DNA of 64,000 bases from Myxococcus virescens. Its GTDB lineage: Bacteria; Myxococcota; Myxococcia; Myxococcales; Myxococcaceae. A program made the translations under genes and the position numbers. The stretch's first letter is position 1. Each line of letters begins with the position of its first letter. The stretch covers positions 124,001 through 188,000 of the forward strand of contig NZ_FNAJ01000013.1 in assembly GCF_900101905.1 (NCBI RefSeq), read 5' to 3'. Shown here one piece after another: positions 54,197-63,171 of the stretch. The notes under the pieces were generated by a model. It saw nothing but the letters and a program-made list of their open reading frames with translations. It did not search any database and was not told the DNA's origin.

Positions 54197-55285
54197 CTAC
54201 CCGCGCGTCTTCACGAAGTGGTCCATGAAGGCGGCCAGTGTGCGCACATTCTCCACGCTCACCGCGTTGTACATCGAAACGCGGATTCCTCCGGCCGTCC
54301 GGTGCCCCTTGAGGCCCACCATTCCTTGCTGCTTCGCGTCAGCGACGAAGGCCGCATCCAACGCTTCGGTGGGCAACTGGAAGACAGCGTTCATCACTGA
54401 ACGGGACTCGCGCTCCACCGGCGCGCGGTAGAACTCCGGGTTCCGGTCCACGGCCCCGTAGAGCAACGCCGCTTTCTCCCGGTTCCACTGCTCCAACTGC
54501 GCGAGCCCTCCCACCGACTGAATCCAGGCCAGGACGTTGCGCACCAGGTAGATGGCCAGGGTAGGCGGCGTGTTGTAGAGCGAGTTGTTCTCCGCGTGGG
54601 TGGTGTAGCGGAAGATCTTCGGAATGTCCGTCCGGCCCCGCGCGATGAACGCCTTGTCAGCCACCACCAGCGTCACGCCGGAGGGCCCCAGGTTCTTCTG
54701 CGCGCCCGCGTAGATGAGGCTGAAGCGGCTGACATCGAAGCCCTTCCACAGGAAGTCCGAACTCATGTCCGCCACCAACGGCACGTTCCCCACGTCCGGG
54801 AAGGTGTGCCACTGGGTGCCGAAGATGGTGTTGTTGCTCGTCAGGTGGACATACGCCGCGTTCGATTCGAGGCGCAGCTCATCCTGGCGGGGCACCCGCG
54901 TGTAGCGCTTGTCCGGCCGCGCCGTGCTCACCGCGACGCGCGGCGCGCCGTAGTACTTCGCCTCGTCGAAGGCCTTCTCGCTCCACACGCCCGTCATGAG
55001 GTAGTCCGCGCTGGCGCCGGGCCGCAGGAAGTTCATCGGCACCTGGGCGAACTGCTGGGAGGCGCCGCCGGTGAGGAACAGGACCTGGTGGGTGTCGGGA
55101 ATCCCCAGCAGCCGGGTCAACAGGGAGATGGCTTCGTCGTGGACCCCCTCGTAGTCCCGCCCCCGGTGGCTGTGCTCCATCACCGACATGCCGGAGCCCT
55201 GGAAGTCAATCAGTTCGTCCCGAGCCCGCTCGAGGGCCGGTAGTGGCAATCCGGCCGGGCCGGCATTGAAGTTGATGACGCGCAT
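54197..55285 (-). CDS. serC: Phosphoserine aminotransferase
   Basis: PLP-dependent enzyme of the serine pathway (3-phosphohydroxypyruvate to phosphoserine), also used in pyridoxine synthesis. From ATG 55285 (AAGGGA ahead) it is 362 residues, normal for SerC. The family start is visible as MRVINFNAGPAGLPLPALE. The PLP lysine lies in YAGAQKNLGPSG, and phosphate ligands in VMEHSHRG and the Arg-containing C-terminal segment GGIRVSMYNAVS. An upstream ATG at 55324 was rejected. No other serine genes nearby. Confidence 0.96.
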   Translation of the reverse strand: MRVINFNAGPAGLPLPALERARDELIDFQGSGMSVMEHSHRGRDYEGVHDEAISLLTRLLGIPDTHQVLFLTGGASQQFAQVPMNFLRPGASADYLMTGVWSEKAFDEAKYYGAPRVAVSTARPDKRYTRVPRQDELRLESNAAYVHLTSNNTIFGTQWHTFPDVGNVPLVADMSSDFLWKGFDVSRFSLIYAGAQKNLGPSGVTLVVADKAFIARGRTDIPKIFRYTTHAENNSLYNTPPTLAIYLVRNVLAWIQSVGGLAQLEQWNREKAALLYGAVDRNPEFYRAPVERESRSVMNAVFQLPTEALDAAFVADAKQQGMVGLKGHRTAGGIRVSMYNAVSVENVRTLAAFMDHFVKTRG

Positions 55286-55381
55286 GTCAGTGTCCCTTCT
55301 TGAAATGAACGGCCGCGGCGACATTCTTCCCCCCAGCGCCCCCCCGGGTGCCAGCGAGAAGAAGGTTGCCCGCTTGCTTCC

Positions 55382-56020
55382 ATGGAGACGGTAGCGTCCA
55401 CCGGCCCTGTGGCCGGCGGGCCTTTACGAGGGTCTGGAGGACAGGTGGGTGCGTCGGAGGGACTGACGGATTGGGTGCGGCGGGCAGCGCATGGGGAGGC
55501 GTCTGCCTATAGCGAAATCTACCGGCGCACACGCCCCCTCGTGGCGCGGCTGGTGGGCGGTTTCGCCCAGCTGGACTCGGATGAGGTGGAGGACGTCATC
55601 CAGGAGACCTTCGTCCGGGCGTTCCGGGCGCTCCCGAGGCTGAAGGAGCCGGGGGCCTTCGAGTCATGGCTGCTGTCCATTGCCCGAAACCGGGCCCGGA
55701 CGCGGCTGGAGCGGAAGTCCAGTACCCGGCGGCTGGAGGAGGACGTGGCGGACCCGGAACCGGAACCGGTCCCCCACATTCCCGAGGCGCTGCAACTGGA
55801 GCGTGACATCGAGGTGGTGCGGCGACTCATCGCGGAGCTGCCCGAGGGCGAGGAGAAACGGACGGTGCACCTCTTCTACGTGGAGGGTGAGCTGTCCGCG
55901 CGGGAGATTGCGGAGAAGCTGGGCGTGGGAAAAAGCGCGGTGACGATGCGGCTGGAGCGGTTCCGGTCTCGAATCAAGCGCGAGCTGCTGCGGCGAGTCC
56001 TCGCCGGCCGGTGGGAGTGA
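55382..56020 (+). CDS. ECF-type RNA polymerase sigma factor
   Basis: Extracytoplasmic-function sigma factor of 212 residues. Region 2 (about residues 28-100) has EVEDVIQETFVRAFRALPRL and ESWLLSIARNRARTRL; region 4 (about 145-205) has the helix-turn-helix SAREIAEKLGVGKSAVTMRLERFRSR. No region 3, as in ECF factors. Start ATG 55382 has no good ribosome site; a GTG at 55445 after GGAGG is an alternative. It is followed 6 bases later by an anti-sigma-type gene, so it is probably held inactive until a signal arrives. Start of a five-gene operon. Confidence 0.92.
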   Translation: METVASTGPVAGGPLRGSGGQVGASEGLTDWVRRAAHGEASAYSEIYRRTRPLVARLVGGFAQLDSDEVEDVIQETFVRAFRALPRLKEPGAFESWLLSIARNRARTRLERKSSTRRLEEDVADPEPEPVPHIPEALQLERDIEVVRRLIAELPEGEEKRTVHLFYVEGELSAREIAEKLGVGKSAVTMRLERFRSRIKRELLRRVLAGRWE

Positions 56021-56026
56021 GTGTTC

Positions 56027-56845
56027 ATGAAACACCTGAACGATGGCGCACTGCGCGCCCTTTCCCGCCGAGAGCCCGAGGCCGTGGCGTACTTCGCCAC
56101 GCACCTGGCACACCCCTGTGAGACGTGCGAGGCGTTCCTCGCCACGCACCCGGGCCCGGGCCTGCTCGACGGCCAGGTGGACTCGCTGCTGCTGGGGCTC
56201 GCTCCGACGGGCGCGTCCGCCCCGCCCCTGGATGACGTGGGTCTGGCGCGCGTGCGGCGCGCGCTGCGAGCCCATCGGCCCGCGGCCGGGCACTGGGGCC
56301 TGGTCGCCGGAGGACTTGCCGCGTGCCTGCTGGCGGTGGTGTTGCTACCCCGCATGCGGACGGCGGACCCGGCCGGCCAGGAAGGCTCCGCGGCGGAATG
56401 GACGGGTGAGAAGGGACGCCTGGCACGCATCGCCCTGGAGCTGTCGGTGGTGGCACGCGACAGCGCGGGAGTCCTGCGGCGTCTGGACCCGGGCAGCTCG
56501 GTGGAGGATTCGGAGGTGTTGCTCCTGCGCTACCACGCCACCGAGGCGGGCACCGCCCTGCTCTTCGAGCAACGGCAGGGCGCGGCGCCGGAGCTGCTGG
56601 GCCACTTTCCCCTGGCCGCGGGCACCCACGACCTGCAGGGGCCGCAGGGGCTCGCGGGCGTGAGCCTCGCGGGAGAGGAAGGCCCGGTGACGCTGTGGCT
56701 GGTGGGCTCCACCGGTGCGCCGCCTGAGGCCGAGACGGTCAGTGAAATGTTGGAGGGACGAAACGAGGCAGCCCCCCAGGGGCAGGACCCACTGGCCATC
56801 ATCCGGTTCGACGTGAGCGTGCGAAGCAGCCAGAATCGTCCTTGA
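56027..56845 (+). CDS. Zinc-type anti-sigma factor
   Basis: Protein of 272 residues, partner of the preceding sigma factor by position. N-terminal cytoplasmic part has HLAHPCETCEAF (about residues 26-37), a HxxxCxxC zinc-binding anti-sigma (ZAS) motif. A single transmembrane helix follows (HWGLVAGGLAACLLAVVLL, about residues 87-105). The remaining 165 residues should be periplasmic; a strand-rich region includes SSVEDSEVLLLRYHAT. So a periplasmic sensor domain can transmit to sigma inside. The ATG at 56027 has GGAG 9 bases ahead; a GTG at 56021 is possible. Cut by regulated proteolysis or conformational release is inference. Confidence 0.85.
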   Translation: MKHLNDGALRALSRREPEAVAYFATHLAHPCETCEAFLATHPGPGLLDGQVDSLLLGLAPTGASAPPLDDVGLARVRRALRAHRPAAGHWGLVAGGLAACLLAVVLLPRMRTADPAGQEGSAAEWTGEKGRLARIALELSVVARDSAGVLRRLDPGSSVEDSEVLLLRYHATEAGTALLFEQRQGAAPELLGHFPLAAGTHDLQGPQGLAGVSLAGEEGPVTLWLVGSTGAPPEAETVSEMLEGRNEAAPQGQDPLAIIRFDVSVRSSQNRP

Positions 56846-56855
56846 ACGGTTCCAC

Positions 56856-58499
56856 GTGAGGCGACTCCTTCCCATCCTGCTGGCCTGCCTGGCCGCGTGC
56901 GCGACGCCCTCCTCCTCCGGGGAGAAGGGCGGACTGGTCCCGCTGAAGCTCGATGAGGCGTCGCTGTCCAGCGCCTACAAGCCGCGCCGGATGGCCCTGC
57001 TGGTGGGCATCGCCTCGTTCGACGACCCGCGCTGGAAGGGGCTGCGCTACACCGTCAAGGACGCCCATGACCTGGGCGCCGCGCTGAAGGACCCCGCGCG
57101 CGGCGGGTTCGACCAGGTGCGCATGCTCACCCGCCGCGAGGAGACGACGCGCGAGGCCATCCTCGCGGCGCTCCGGCAGCTCAAGAAAGAGGCGAGCCGG
57201 CCCGACGACGTGGTGGTCGTCTACTTCTCCGCGCACGGTACGCTGGCGCGCGACGCGAAGGGCGAGCTGCGGCGCTACCTGGTCACCCGCGACGCGGCCT
57301 ACCGGGACATCCCCCAGACGGCGCTGAGCATGGACACGCTGAAGGAGGAGTTCGACGGGCTCGCCAGCCGGCGCCGCATGCTGGTGCTGGCCACCTGCCA
57401 CAGCGGCAGCGGCAAGTCCTTGCTGCCCAAGGAATTGAAGGCGGAGCTGGAGGGCATCAAGTCCGGCTTCTACGCCCGGCCGCTGGAGGAGTCGTCGCGC
57501 GCGTCCATGGTCTTCGCCGCCTGCGACTGGGGCGAGACGGCGCGCGAGGACGAGAGCCTGCGCAACGACATCTACACCCACTTCCTCATCGACGGCTTGA
57601 GCGGCGCGGCGGACCGCAATGGTGATGGCGCCGTCACTGCCACCGAGGCCCATGACCACGCACGCCGCCGCACCTTCGCCTTCACCGAGGGGCGGCAGCG
57701 GCCGTCGGCGGAAATCATGGAAGTGGGCGCGGACCCCGTGGTGCTCTCCGGCAGCATCACCCGGACGGGCCGCCCCGAGCTGTTCTCCTACAACCCGCGC
57801 CTGGATGGCTTCACGCTCAAGGTGGACGGCGAGGAGCGCACGGACCTGCCCGGCGGCGCGGCGGTGGCGCCCGGCAAGCGGACGGTGGAGCTGACCAAGG
57901 GCGACGCCGTCCTCATGCGCCGCGACGTGGAGGTGGGCCAGGGGGACCGGCTCCCCCTGGAGCGACTGATGGCGGAGGCCTTCCCGCGGCGCTCGCTGTC
58001 GCTGCTGGGCGGCATGTTCAGCTTCGCGGATGCCCGCAGCCGCGCGGAGCTGCTGCCCATGTCCCCCGAAGTCGCCCTGTCATTGCGGCTGGAGGACCAG
58101 CCGCTTCAGGACTTCGGACTGCTCTTCGACGTGGCCTTCAGCACCGGCGACCGGGCCCTTCAGCTGACGCCGGGCAGCGAGGTGCCCTTCCGCTACACCA
58201 CCCTCTCCGCGGGAGTGGCCCTTCCCTACCTGTGGCGCTGGGAGCGGCTGACGTTGTTCGCGGGGCCGCGTGTGGCCGGCCTGCACCTCAGGCGGTCCTT
58301 TGACATAGAGGCCGCCGTCAACGGGCAGCGGTTCTTTACCGTCAGCCCCGGCGTGGTGGGCGGCATCGTGTGGCGGGTGGGTGAGCGGCTGGAGCTGATG
58401 ACACAGGCCCAGTTCATGCTGACGTATGTCGTTGTGGATGGGCAGGGGCAGGCCGTGGGTTTCACGGGTGGCTGGGCCGGCGCGGGATATCGATTCTGA
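56856..58499 (+). CDS. Caspase-like (C14) lipoprotein with C-terminal beta-barrel-like region
   Basis: Lipoprotein of 547 residues starting with GTG; lipobox CLAAC (Cys15). Residues 43-260 are a caspase-like protease domain with the catalytic pair His127 (in YFSAHGTL) and Cys181 (in VLATCHSGSGK), both preserved. Residues 280-370 are a carbohydrate-binding-like Ig module. Residues 385-547 alternate hydrophobic and polar residues in strands (LLFDVAFSTG, YTTLSAGVALPYLWRW, LELMTQAQFMLTYVV) and end in GYRF, an aromatic C-terminus typical of outer-membrane beta-barrels. So the protease could be tied to the outer membrane. The last base overlaps the next gene. Confidence 0.88.
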   Translation: MRRLLPILLACLAACATPSSSGEKGGLVPLKLDEASLSSAYKPRRMALLVGIASFDDPRWKGLRYTVKDAHDLGAALKDPARGGFDQVRMLTRREETTREAILAALRQLKKEASRPDDVVVVYFSAHGTLARDAKGELRRYLVTRDAAYRDIPQTALSMDTLKEEFDGLASRRRMLVLATCHSGSGKSLLPKELKAELEGIKSGFYARPLEESSRASMVFAACDWGETAREDESLRNDIYTHFLIDGLSGAADRNGDGAVTATEAHDHARRRTFAFTEGRQRPSAEIMEVGADPVVLSGSITRTGRPELFSYNPRLDGFTLKVDGEERTDLPGGAAVAPGKRTVELTKGDAVLMRRDVEVGQGDRLPLERLMAEAFPRRSLSLLGGMFSFADARSRAELLPMSPEVALSLRLEDQPLQDFGLLFDVAFSTGDRALQLTPGSEVPFRYTTLSAGVALPYLWRWERLTLFAGPRVAGLHLRRSFDIEAAVNGQRFFTVSPGVVGGIVWRVGERLELMTQAQFMLTYVVVDGQGQAVGFTGGWAGAGYRF

Positions 58500-59623
58500 T
58501 GCGCTCGACGATTCACATCGCGGTAGCCACCCTCGTGGCCTGCTGCGCCGCGGGCTGCGGCAACCTGGAGAACGCCCCCTTCCGGGTGGGCACCGTGCAT
58601 GGGCAGCTCACGGAGAGCGACCCTGCGGTAGCCATGGTGTCGCTGGTGGGCCAACCCGGCGTGAGCAGCCCTGTCGACGCGGACGGGCGCTTCACCCTGG
58701 AAGACGTCCCCACGGGGATGGCGGAGCTCTTCATCATCGCCACGACCGAAAAGGCCGCCCGCGTCCAGGTGCGGGTATTGGGAGGCCAGTCCGTCCAGGT
58801 GCAACCGGTGGCGCCCACGTCCGCGGGCTTCCTCGACTTGCACGTGAAGACGACCAACGGCTTCCGGCTGACCGCGGCGGAGGCGTCCGTGGAGGGCACG
58901 CCCTTCCAGCGGCTGCTGCTGGACGCGAAGGGGCGGCTGCGCGTGGGGCCCCTTCCGGACGGCTGCTACACGGTGACGGTGACGGCCCTGGGCTTTCCAG
59001 CCACCCAGGTGCAGGACTGCGCGGGCCCGGGCGAGAAGAAGGAGCTCAAGGTCGACCTGGTGGTGGACGAGTCGCTCCTCGAACAGGGCTGCCAAGAGAT
59101 TGGCTGCGAGGAAGGCCTGGTGTGCGCGCCGAACAAGAAGTGCCTGGAGTGCTTCGGCAACTCGCACTGCGGCGAGGGATTGACCTGCAAGGGCAACCGC
59201 TGCGAGGGCCCCGGTCCCCTGTGCGCGCCCTGCACGGGCGACTGGCAATGCGCCGCTGGGACGTACTGCGAGGTGCTCCCCGAAGGAAGCGCCGCGTGCG
59301 CCACCCGGTGCGGCGGCGACGATGACGCTCCCCCCTCCGTCCAGGCGCTGCCGGACGACGTTGGGTCGGCCCAGTGCGCGCCGGGCTTCACCTGCCAGTC
59401 CGGGCGGTGCCTGCCCGATGCCGCGAACTTCGCGGGCTGCCATGCCCTGCGGCGGATGGACGCGCCCTGCACCGACGACGCGAGCTGCCACGAACTGGGA
59501 CTGCTCGAAGGGCGCTGTGTCAGCGGGGCCTGCACGGCGCCCTGCGCAACGGACCTCGACTGCCCGGGCAGCCGGCGGTGCGTGGATTCATCGGCGGGCC
59601 GCGTCTGCCAGGCCGGGACGTGA
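58499..59623 (+). CDS. Cys-rich lipoprotein with carboxypeptidase-regulatory-like domain
   Basis: Lipoprotein of 374 residues; lipobox CAAGC. Residues 33-105 look like a carboxypeptidase regulatory-like beta-sandwich (GRFTLEDVPTGMAELFI), and a second copy may span 108-180 (LDAKGRLRVGPLPDGCYTV). From about 195 to the end there are roughly 30 Cys in short CxxxxC units (GCQEIGCEEGLVCAPNKKC, CVSGACTAPCATDLDCPGS), the DUF-like Cys-rich pattern frequent in myxobacterial surface proteins. Its ATG overlaps the caspase gene stop (TGATG), so translation is coupled. Probably a surface protein acting with the caspase-like protein. Confidence 0.82.
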   Translation: MRSTIHIAVATLVACCAAGCGNLENAPFRVGTVHGQLTESDPAVAMVSLVGQPGVSSPVDADGRFTLEDVPTGMAELFIIATTEKAARVQVRVLGGQSVQVQPVAPTSAGFLDLHVKTTNGFRLTAAEASVEGTPFQRLLLDAKGRLRVGPLPDGCYTVTVTALGFPATQVQDCAGPGEKKELKVDLVVDESLLEQGCQEIGCEEGLVCAPNKKCLECFGNSHCGEGLTCKGNRCEGPGPLCAPCTGDWQCAAGTYCEVLPEGSAACATRCGGDDDAPPSVQALPDDVGSAQCAPGFTCQSGRCLPDAANFAGCHALRRMDAPCTDDASCHELGLLEGRCVSGACTAPCATDLDCPGSRRCVDSSAGRVCQAGT

Positions 59624-59627
59624 CCCC

Positions 59628-62411
59628 GTGGCGAGCCAAGGCCCCCCTCGGCTCCGCCTCGTGCTGGTCCCGCTGGTCGCCGCCACGTTGTGGGGCTGTG
59701 AGCCAGCCCCCCGCCCTCCGCCAACGACTCACAACACGCCTCCCCGGCTCGAAGTCAGCCCCACCCTGGACATCATCCCGCTGCGCGTGGGCCAGGCCGT
59801 GGAGTTCGCGGCCACCGTCGAGGATGCGGAGGAAGGCGCGGCGTTGGGCGCCAACGTGCTGTGGGTGTCCTCCGTCGAAGGGCAACGGGCCCGCGGCGCG
59901 CGCGCCACGCTCGCCTTCCACGAACCCGGAGCGCAGCGGCTGACCGCCTCGGTGGTGGACGCCGGTGGACTGGCCGCGAGCGCGTCACTCCACCTGAACG
60001 TCCTCGCGCGGGGTGCTCCCGTGGCCACCGTGCTGCGCCCCGCGCCGGGCAGCACCTTCAACCTCGGCGAGGAGCTGGGCCTGGAGTGCATGGCGTTGAC
60101 GGAGCGTGGCGTGCGGCTCCAGGGGCGCGCGGTGCAGTGGACGTCCGCGCTGTCCGGGCCGCTGCCTGCCGGCGACGTGGTTCGGGCGACCTTGTCCGTG
60201 GCCGGCGAGGACACCCTCCGCTGCACCGCGGTGGACTCCGCCACGAAGGTCTCCGCCACCGCCGACGTGCGCGTCACCGTCCGCGCCACGCGGGCCCCCA
60301 GCGTGCGCATCCTCCGGCCCGAGCCCACGGAGATCTTCGTGAAGCAAGGCGAGGCCCCGCCCCACGGCGCCTCCGTCCGCTTCGCGGCCACCGCCCAGGA
60401 CTTCCACGCCGAGGGAGGCGCGGGCAACCTCGACGACGCGGTGGAGTGGAGCCTGGCCCCCTCGGGGCATCCGCTGGGCCGAGGCCCGGCCCTGACCCAC
60501 GCCTTCACCACGCCCGGCGTCTACACGGTGAGGGCGCGGGTGGTGGATGGGCGCGGCAACACCGCCTCGGACAGCGTGCGGGTGCGGCTGGTCACCAACC
60601 TTCCGCCCCGGTGCGAGCTGGAGCTCCCCACGACCGAGAATCCACGCGTGCTCGTGGGCGTCCCCAGCCAGCTGCGGGCCCGCTGCGTGGACCCGGAGAC
60701 GGAGCAACCGGCGGAGCCCATCTGGACTACCAGCGCCGAGCCCACGCCCCTGGGCACGGGTGAAGCCGTCAGCGCCGTGCTGTCCGTGGCCGGTGCGCAG
60801 GTGTTGGCCGCGTGCGCCGTGGACCCAGAGGACACCGCGTTGCGCGGCTGCGTGGAACGACCGGTGCGCGCCATCATCAACACGCCGCCCACGGGCTGCG
60901 CCATCCAGGCACCGCTTCCGAACGCGGTGGTGAACGCGGGTGTGCCGCTGGCGCTCACGGGTTTGGCGTCGGACGCGGAGGATGCGCGGACGGGCCTGCG
61001 CTACACGTGGGTGTCCTCGCGGGACGGCGCACTGGCCCAGGGTCCGAGCACGCACACCGTCCGCCTGTCCACGCCCGGCCCCCACGTGCTGACGCTCACC
61101 GCGACGGACCCGTGGGGACTGGCCTGCGCGGCGGCCGTGGCAGTCACCGTGAACGGCGCGCCCGACGTGCGGGTGGAGAGCGTGATGCAAGGACTGCTGG
61201 ATTGCGGCAGAGGCCCATGCCAGGAGGGGCAACCCGTGGTCCTCACCGGCTTCGCGAGGCCCGCGGTCCCCCAGGGCCACATCGCGGAGCTGGCGTGGCT
61301 GGACAACCTGGCGGGGAGCCTCGTGGCGGTCGCGCTGCCGCTGCCCACCGCCACCCTCGCCTTCCCCCTCGCCGGTCGCCATACGACGGTGCTGGCCGCC
61401 ACCGACCAGGACGGCCCCGTGAGCCGCGCGGCGACGTCCTTCACGGTGCTGCCGCTGGGACGCGCGCGGTTGATGGAGGACGTCCCGGACGCGCAGCGGC
61501 CCGTGGTGGCCCTGGCGCTCACCCCGGACGGGCTCCGCTACGCGGATGGCACTTCTCCCCGGGTGTATGCGGAGCGCGCGTCCACGACGGTGCTGGACGT
61601 GAACGCCCCGGCCCTGTCGCTCCATGCGTTTCAAGGTGGCAACGTGCTCTTCGTGGGCACTGACGGCGGCGGCGTGCTCCGGTGCGTCCAGCGCACCTGC
61701 ACCCGGCACACGGGCGCCATGCTGGGGGCCACGGGCGCGGCGGTGACCGCGGTGGCCGCATGGGAATCCCCGGACGTGCTGCTGCTGGGCACCCGCCGGG
61801 GCCTGGTCCTCACACGCGCGAGCGACCCCGCCTCCGGAGGACGCGCGGGCACCGTGGGAGGCCGCCGCCTGCTGGAGGGACGCGAGGTGCGCCAGCTCGC
61901 CATCTCCCCGGACTCCAGCCCGGAACGCGTGACGGCCTGGGCGGCCACGTCGGGCGGCCTCGCGGAAATCACCTTCTGGGCGGACGACGACTTCGAGCCC
62001 GGGCTCGCCGAAGTCTCGGTGCGGCTTCACGCTCCGCCGGCCATCCCCGATGACGACGTCCTCTCCGTGGCCGTGGGGCCGGAGGGCCAGGTGTTCGCCG
62101 GCACGAGGAAGGGCTTCAGCGCGCTGGGACAACCCGGTCCCGCGCTGCGCGACGCGCCCTGGAGACTGCAGGACGAGGAGATTCGCACGCTCCTCTTCGA
62201 ACGGCAGGCCGTGGACGCGCGCACCCGGGACATCCTCTGGGCCGGCACGAAGAACGGGCTGGTGCGTTATGACGTGTCAGCAGACATCGCCACCCACTTC
62301 GGAACGGAAGAGGGCTTGCCGGACCCGGACGTGAGCGCCCTGATGGTGGCTCCGGGAGGACCGCGCTACGTGGGCACGGCGCGGGGCCTGGTGACGTACC
62401 CCTGGCACTGA
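59628..62411 (+). CDS. Lipoprotein with Ig/PKD-like and propeller domains
   Basis: Lipoprotein of 927 residues from GTG 59628 (4 bases after the previous stop); lipobox TLWGC. Six or so Ig/PKD-like beta-sandwich repeats span about residues 40-600 (GQAVEFAATVEDAEEG, ARVVDGRGNTASDSV, HVLTLTATDPWG). The last 300 residues hold propeller-type repeats: LFVGTDGGGVL, LLLGTRRGLVLTRA, VFAGTRKGFSALG, ILWAGTKNGLVRYD and YVGTARGLVTY, as in the Reg_prop sensor family. Such propellers usually sit in sensor kinases; here it is free and membrane-anchored. Last gene of the sigma/anti-sigma/caspase operon. It may sense a ligand in the envelope. Confidence 0.85.
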   Translation: MASQGPPRLRLVLVPLVAATLWGCEPAPRPPPTTHNTPPRLEVSPTLDIIPLRVGQAVEFAATVEDAEEGAALGANVLWVSSVEGQRARGARATLAFHEPGAQRLTASVVDAGGLAASASLHLNVLARGAPVATVLRPAPGSTFNLGEELGLECMALTERGVRLQGRAVQWTSALSGPLPAGDVVRATLSVAGEDTLRCTAVDSATKVSATADVRVTVRATRAPSVRILRPEPTEIFVKQGEAPPHGASVRFAATAQDFHAEGGAGNLDDAVEWSLAPSGHPLGRGPALTHAFTTPGVYTVRARVVDGRGNTASDSVRVRLVTNLPPRCELELPTTENPRVLVGVPSQLRARCVDPETEQPAEPIWTTSAEPTPLGTGEAVSAVLSVAGAQVLAACAVDPEDTALRGCVERPVRAIINTPPTGCAIQAPLPNAVVNAGVPLALTGLASDAEDARTGLRYTWVSSRDGALAQGPSTHTVRLSTPGPHVLTLTATDPWGLACAAAVAVTVNGAPDVRVESVMQGLLDCGRGPCQEGQPVVLTGFARPAVPQGHIAELAWLDNLAGSLVAVALPLPTATLAFPLAGRHTTVLAATDQDGPVSRAATSFTVLPLGRARLMEDVPDAQRPVVALALTPDGLRYADGTSPRVYAERASTTVLDVNAPALSLHAFQGGNVLFVGTDGGGVLRCVQRTCTRHTGAMLGATGAAVTAVAAWESPDVLLLGTRRGLVLTRASDPASGGRAGTVGGRRLLEGREVRQLAISPDSSPERVTAWAATSGGLAEITFWADDDFEPGLAEVSVRLHAPPAIPDDDVLSVAVGPEGQVFAGTRKGFSALGQPGPALRDAPWRLQDEEIRTLLFERQAVDARTRDILWAGTKNGLVRYDVSADIATHFGTEEGLPDPDVSALMVAPGGPRYVGTARGLVTYPWH

Positions 62412-62433
62412 GCGCCCAGACAGCGCGGGCACT

Positions 62434-63171
62434 TCATCCCCCGTCGCTGTCATCCGGGAGGAGCACCAGTCCGTCGCGGCCGAAGCGCGTCACCGTCGCG
62501 CGCAGGTCGGCTTCCGCCATGCCCGTGGCCGCCACCACGTCCGCCAGGGCCAGCCCTTCCACCGCCATCTTCAACACCAGCAGTGCCGGTGGCGTGGCGG
62601 CCATGTAGAGCGTCTTCAACTGCTCCGGGTGGCGCCACAGCAGCGCCAGCTCCGCGCCTGCCTCCGGTGACGTCGCGGCGCCTCGGGCCCGCACGTACGC
62701 GCAGAGGTGGAAGTCGTGCTCCAGCACCACCAGGGTGGGATTGGCCGTCAGCCGCTCCACGCGCTCGGGCGATGGCTCCAGGGACGCGAACACCGCGAAG
62801 TCGGTCCACTCGAAGCGGGCCAGTGCGGGCACGAAGGGCGCCAGCCCCCGCGAGGCCGCCGCGTCCGCGAGGAACGCGGGAAAGCCTTCACACAGGTGGT
62901 TGAGCTCATGGTGCCGAGCCGGCCGTGTCCGCGTGAAGGCCACCACCAGGCCGTCCCATGCGTCCTGCCCCAGGGCCTGGCGCGTCAGCGGAAAGACCTT
63001 GTCCAGCGCGGAGCGCACATGGCCGAGCACGAAGCCGCCGTAGAGCGACACCCGCTCGCGCGGCGCCTCCCACCCCGGGTGCCTCGCGTACAGCGCGGCC
63101 AGCGACTCCGGGCCGGGCTCGGCGAGGTAGTCCCCCATGCTGTCGAAGAAGTCGCGCAGGGACGGCTTCAT
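62434..63171 (-). CDS. DUF2063 (HvfC/BufC-like) protein
   Basis: Protein of 245 residues with an N-terminal helical DUF2063 domain (MKPSLRDFFDSMGDYL, then ARHPGWEAPRERVSLYGGF) and a C-terminal winged-helix-like region (ALADVVAATGMAEADLRATV, LLPDDSD). In known systems DUF2063 proteins are partners of the MNIO enzyme and bind the precursor peptide. The start overlaps the stop of the MNIO gene as ATGA, so both are co-translated. No precursor follows it downstream in this window, so the peptide gene should lie upstream of the MNIO gene, outside the window. Confidence 0.9.
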   Translation of the reverse strand: MKPSLRDFFDSMGDYLAEPGPESLAALYARHPGWEAPRERVSLYGGFVLGHVRSALDKVFPLTRQALGQDAWDGLVVAFTRTRPARHHELNHLCEGFPAFLADAAASRGLAPFVPALARFEWTDFAVFASLEPSPERVERLTANPTLVVLEHDFHLCAYVRARGAATSPEAGAELALLWRHPEQLKTLYMAATPPALLVLKMAVEGLALADVVAATGMAEADLRATVTRFGRDGLVLLPDDSDGG

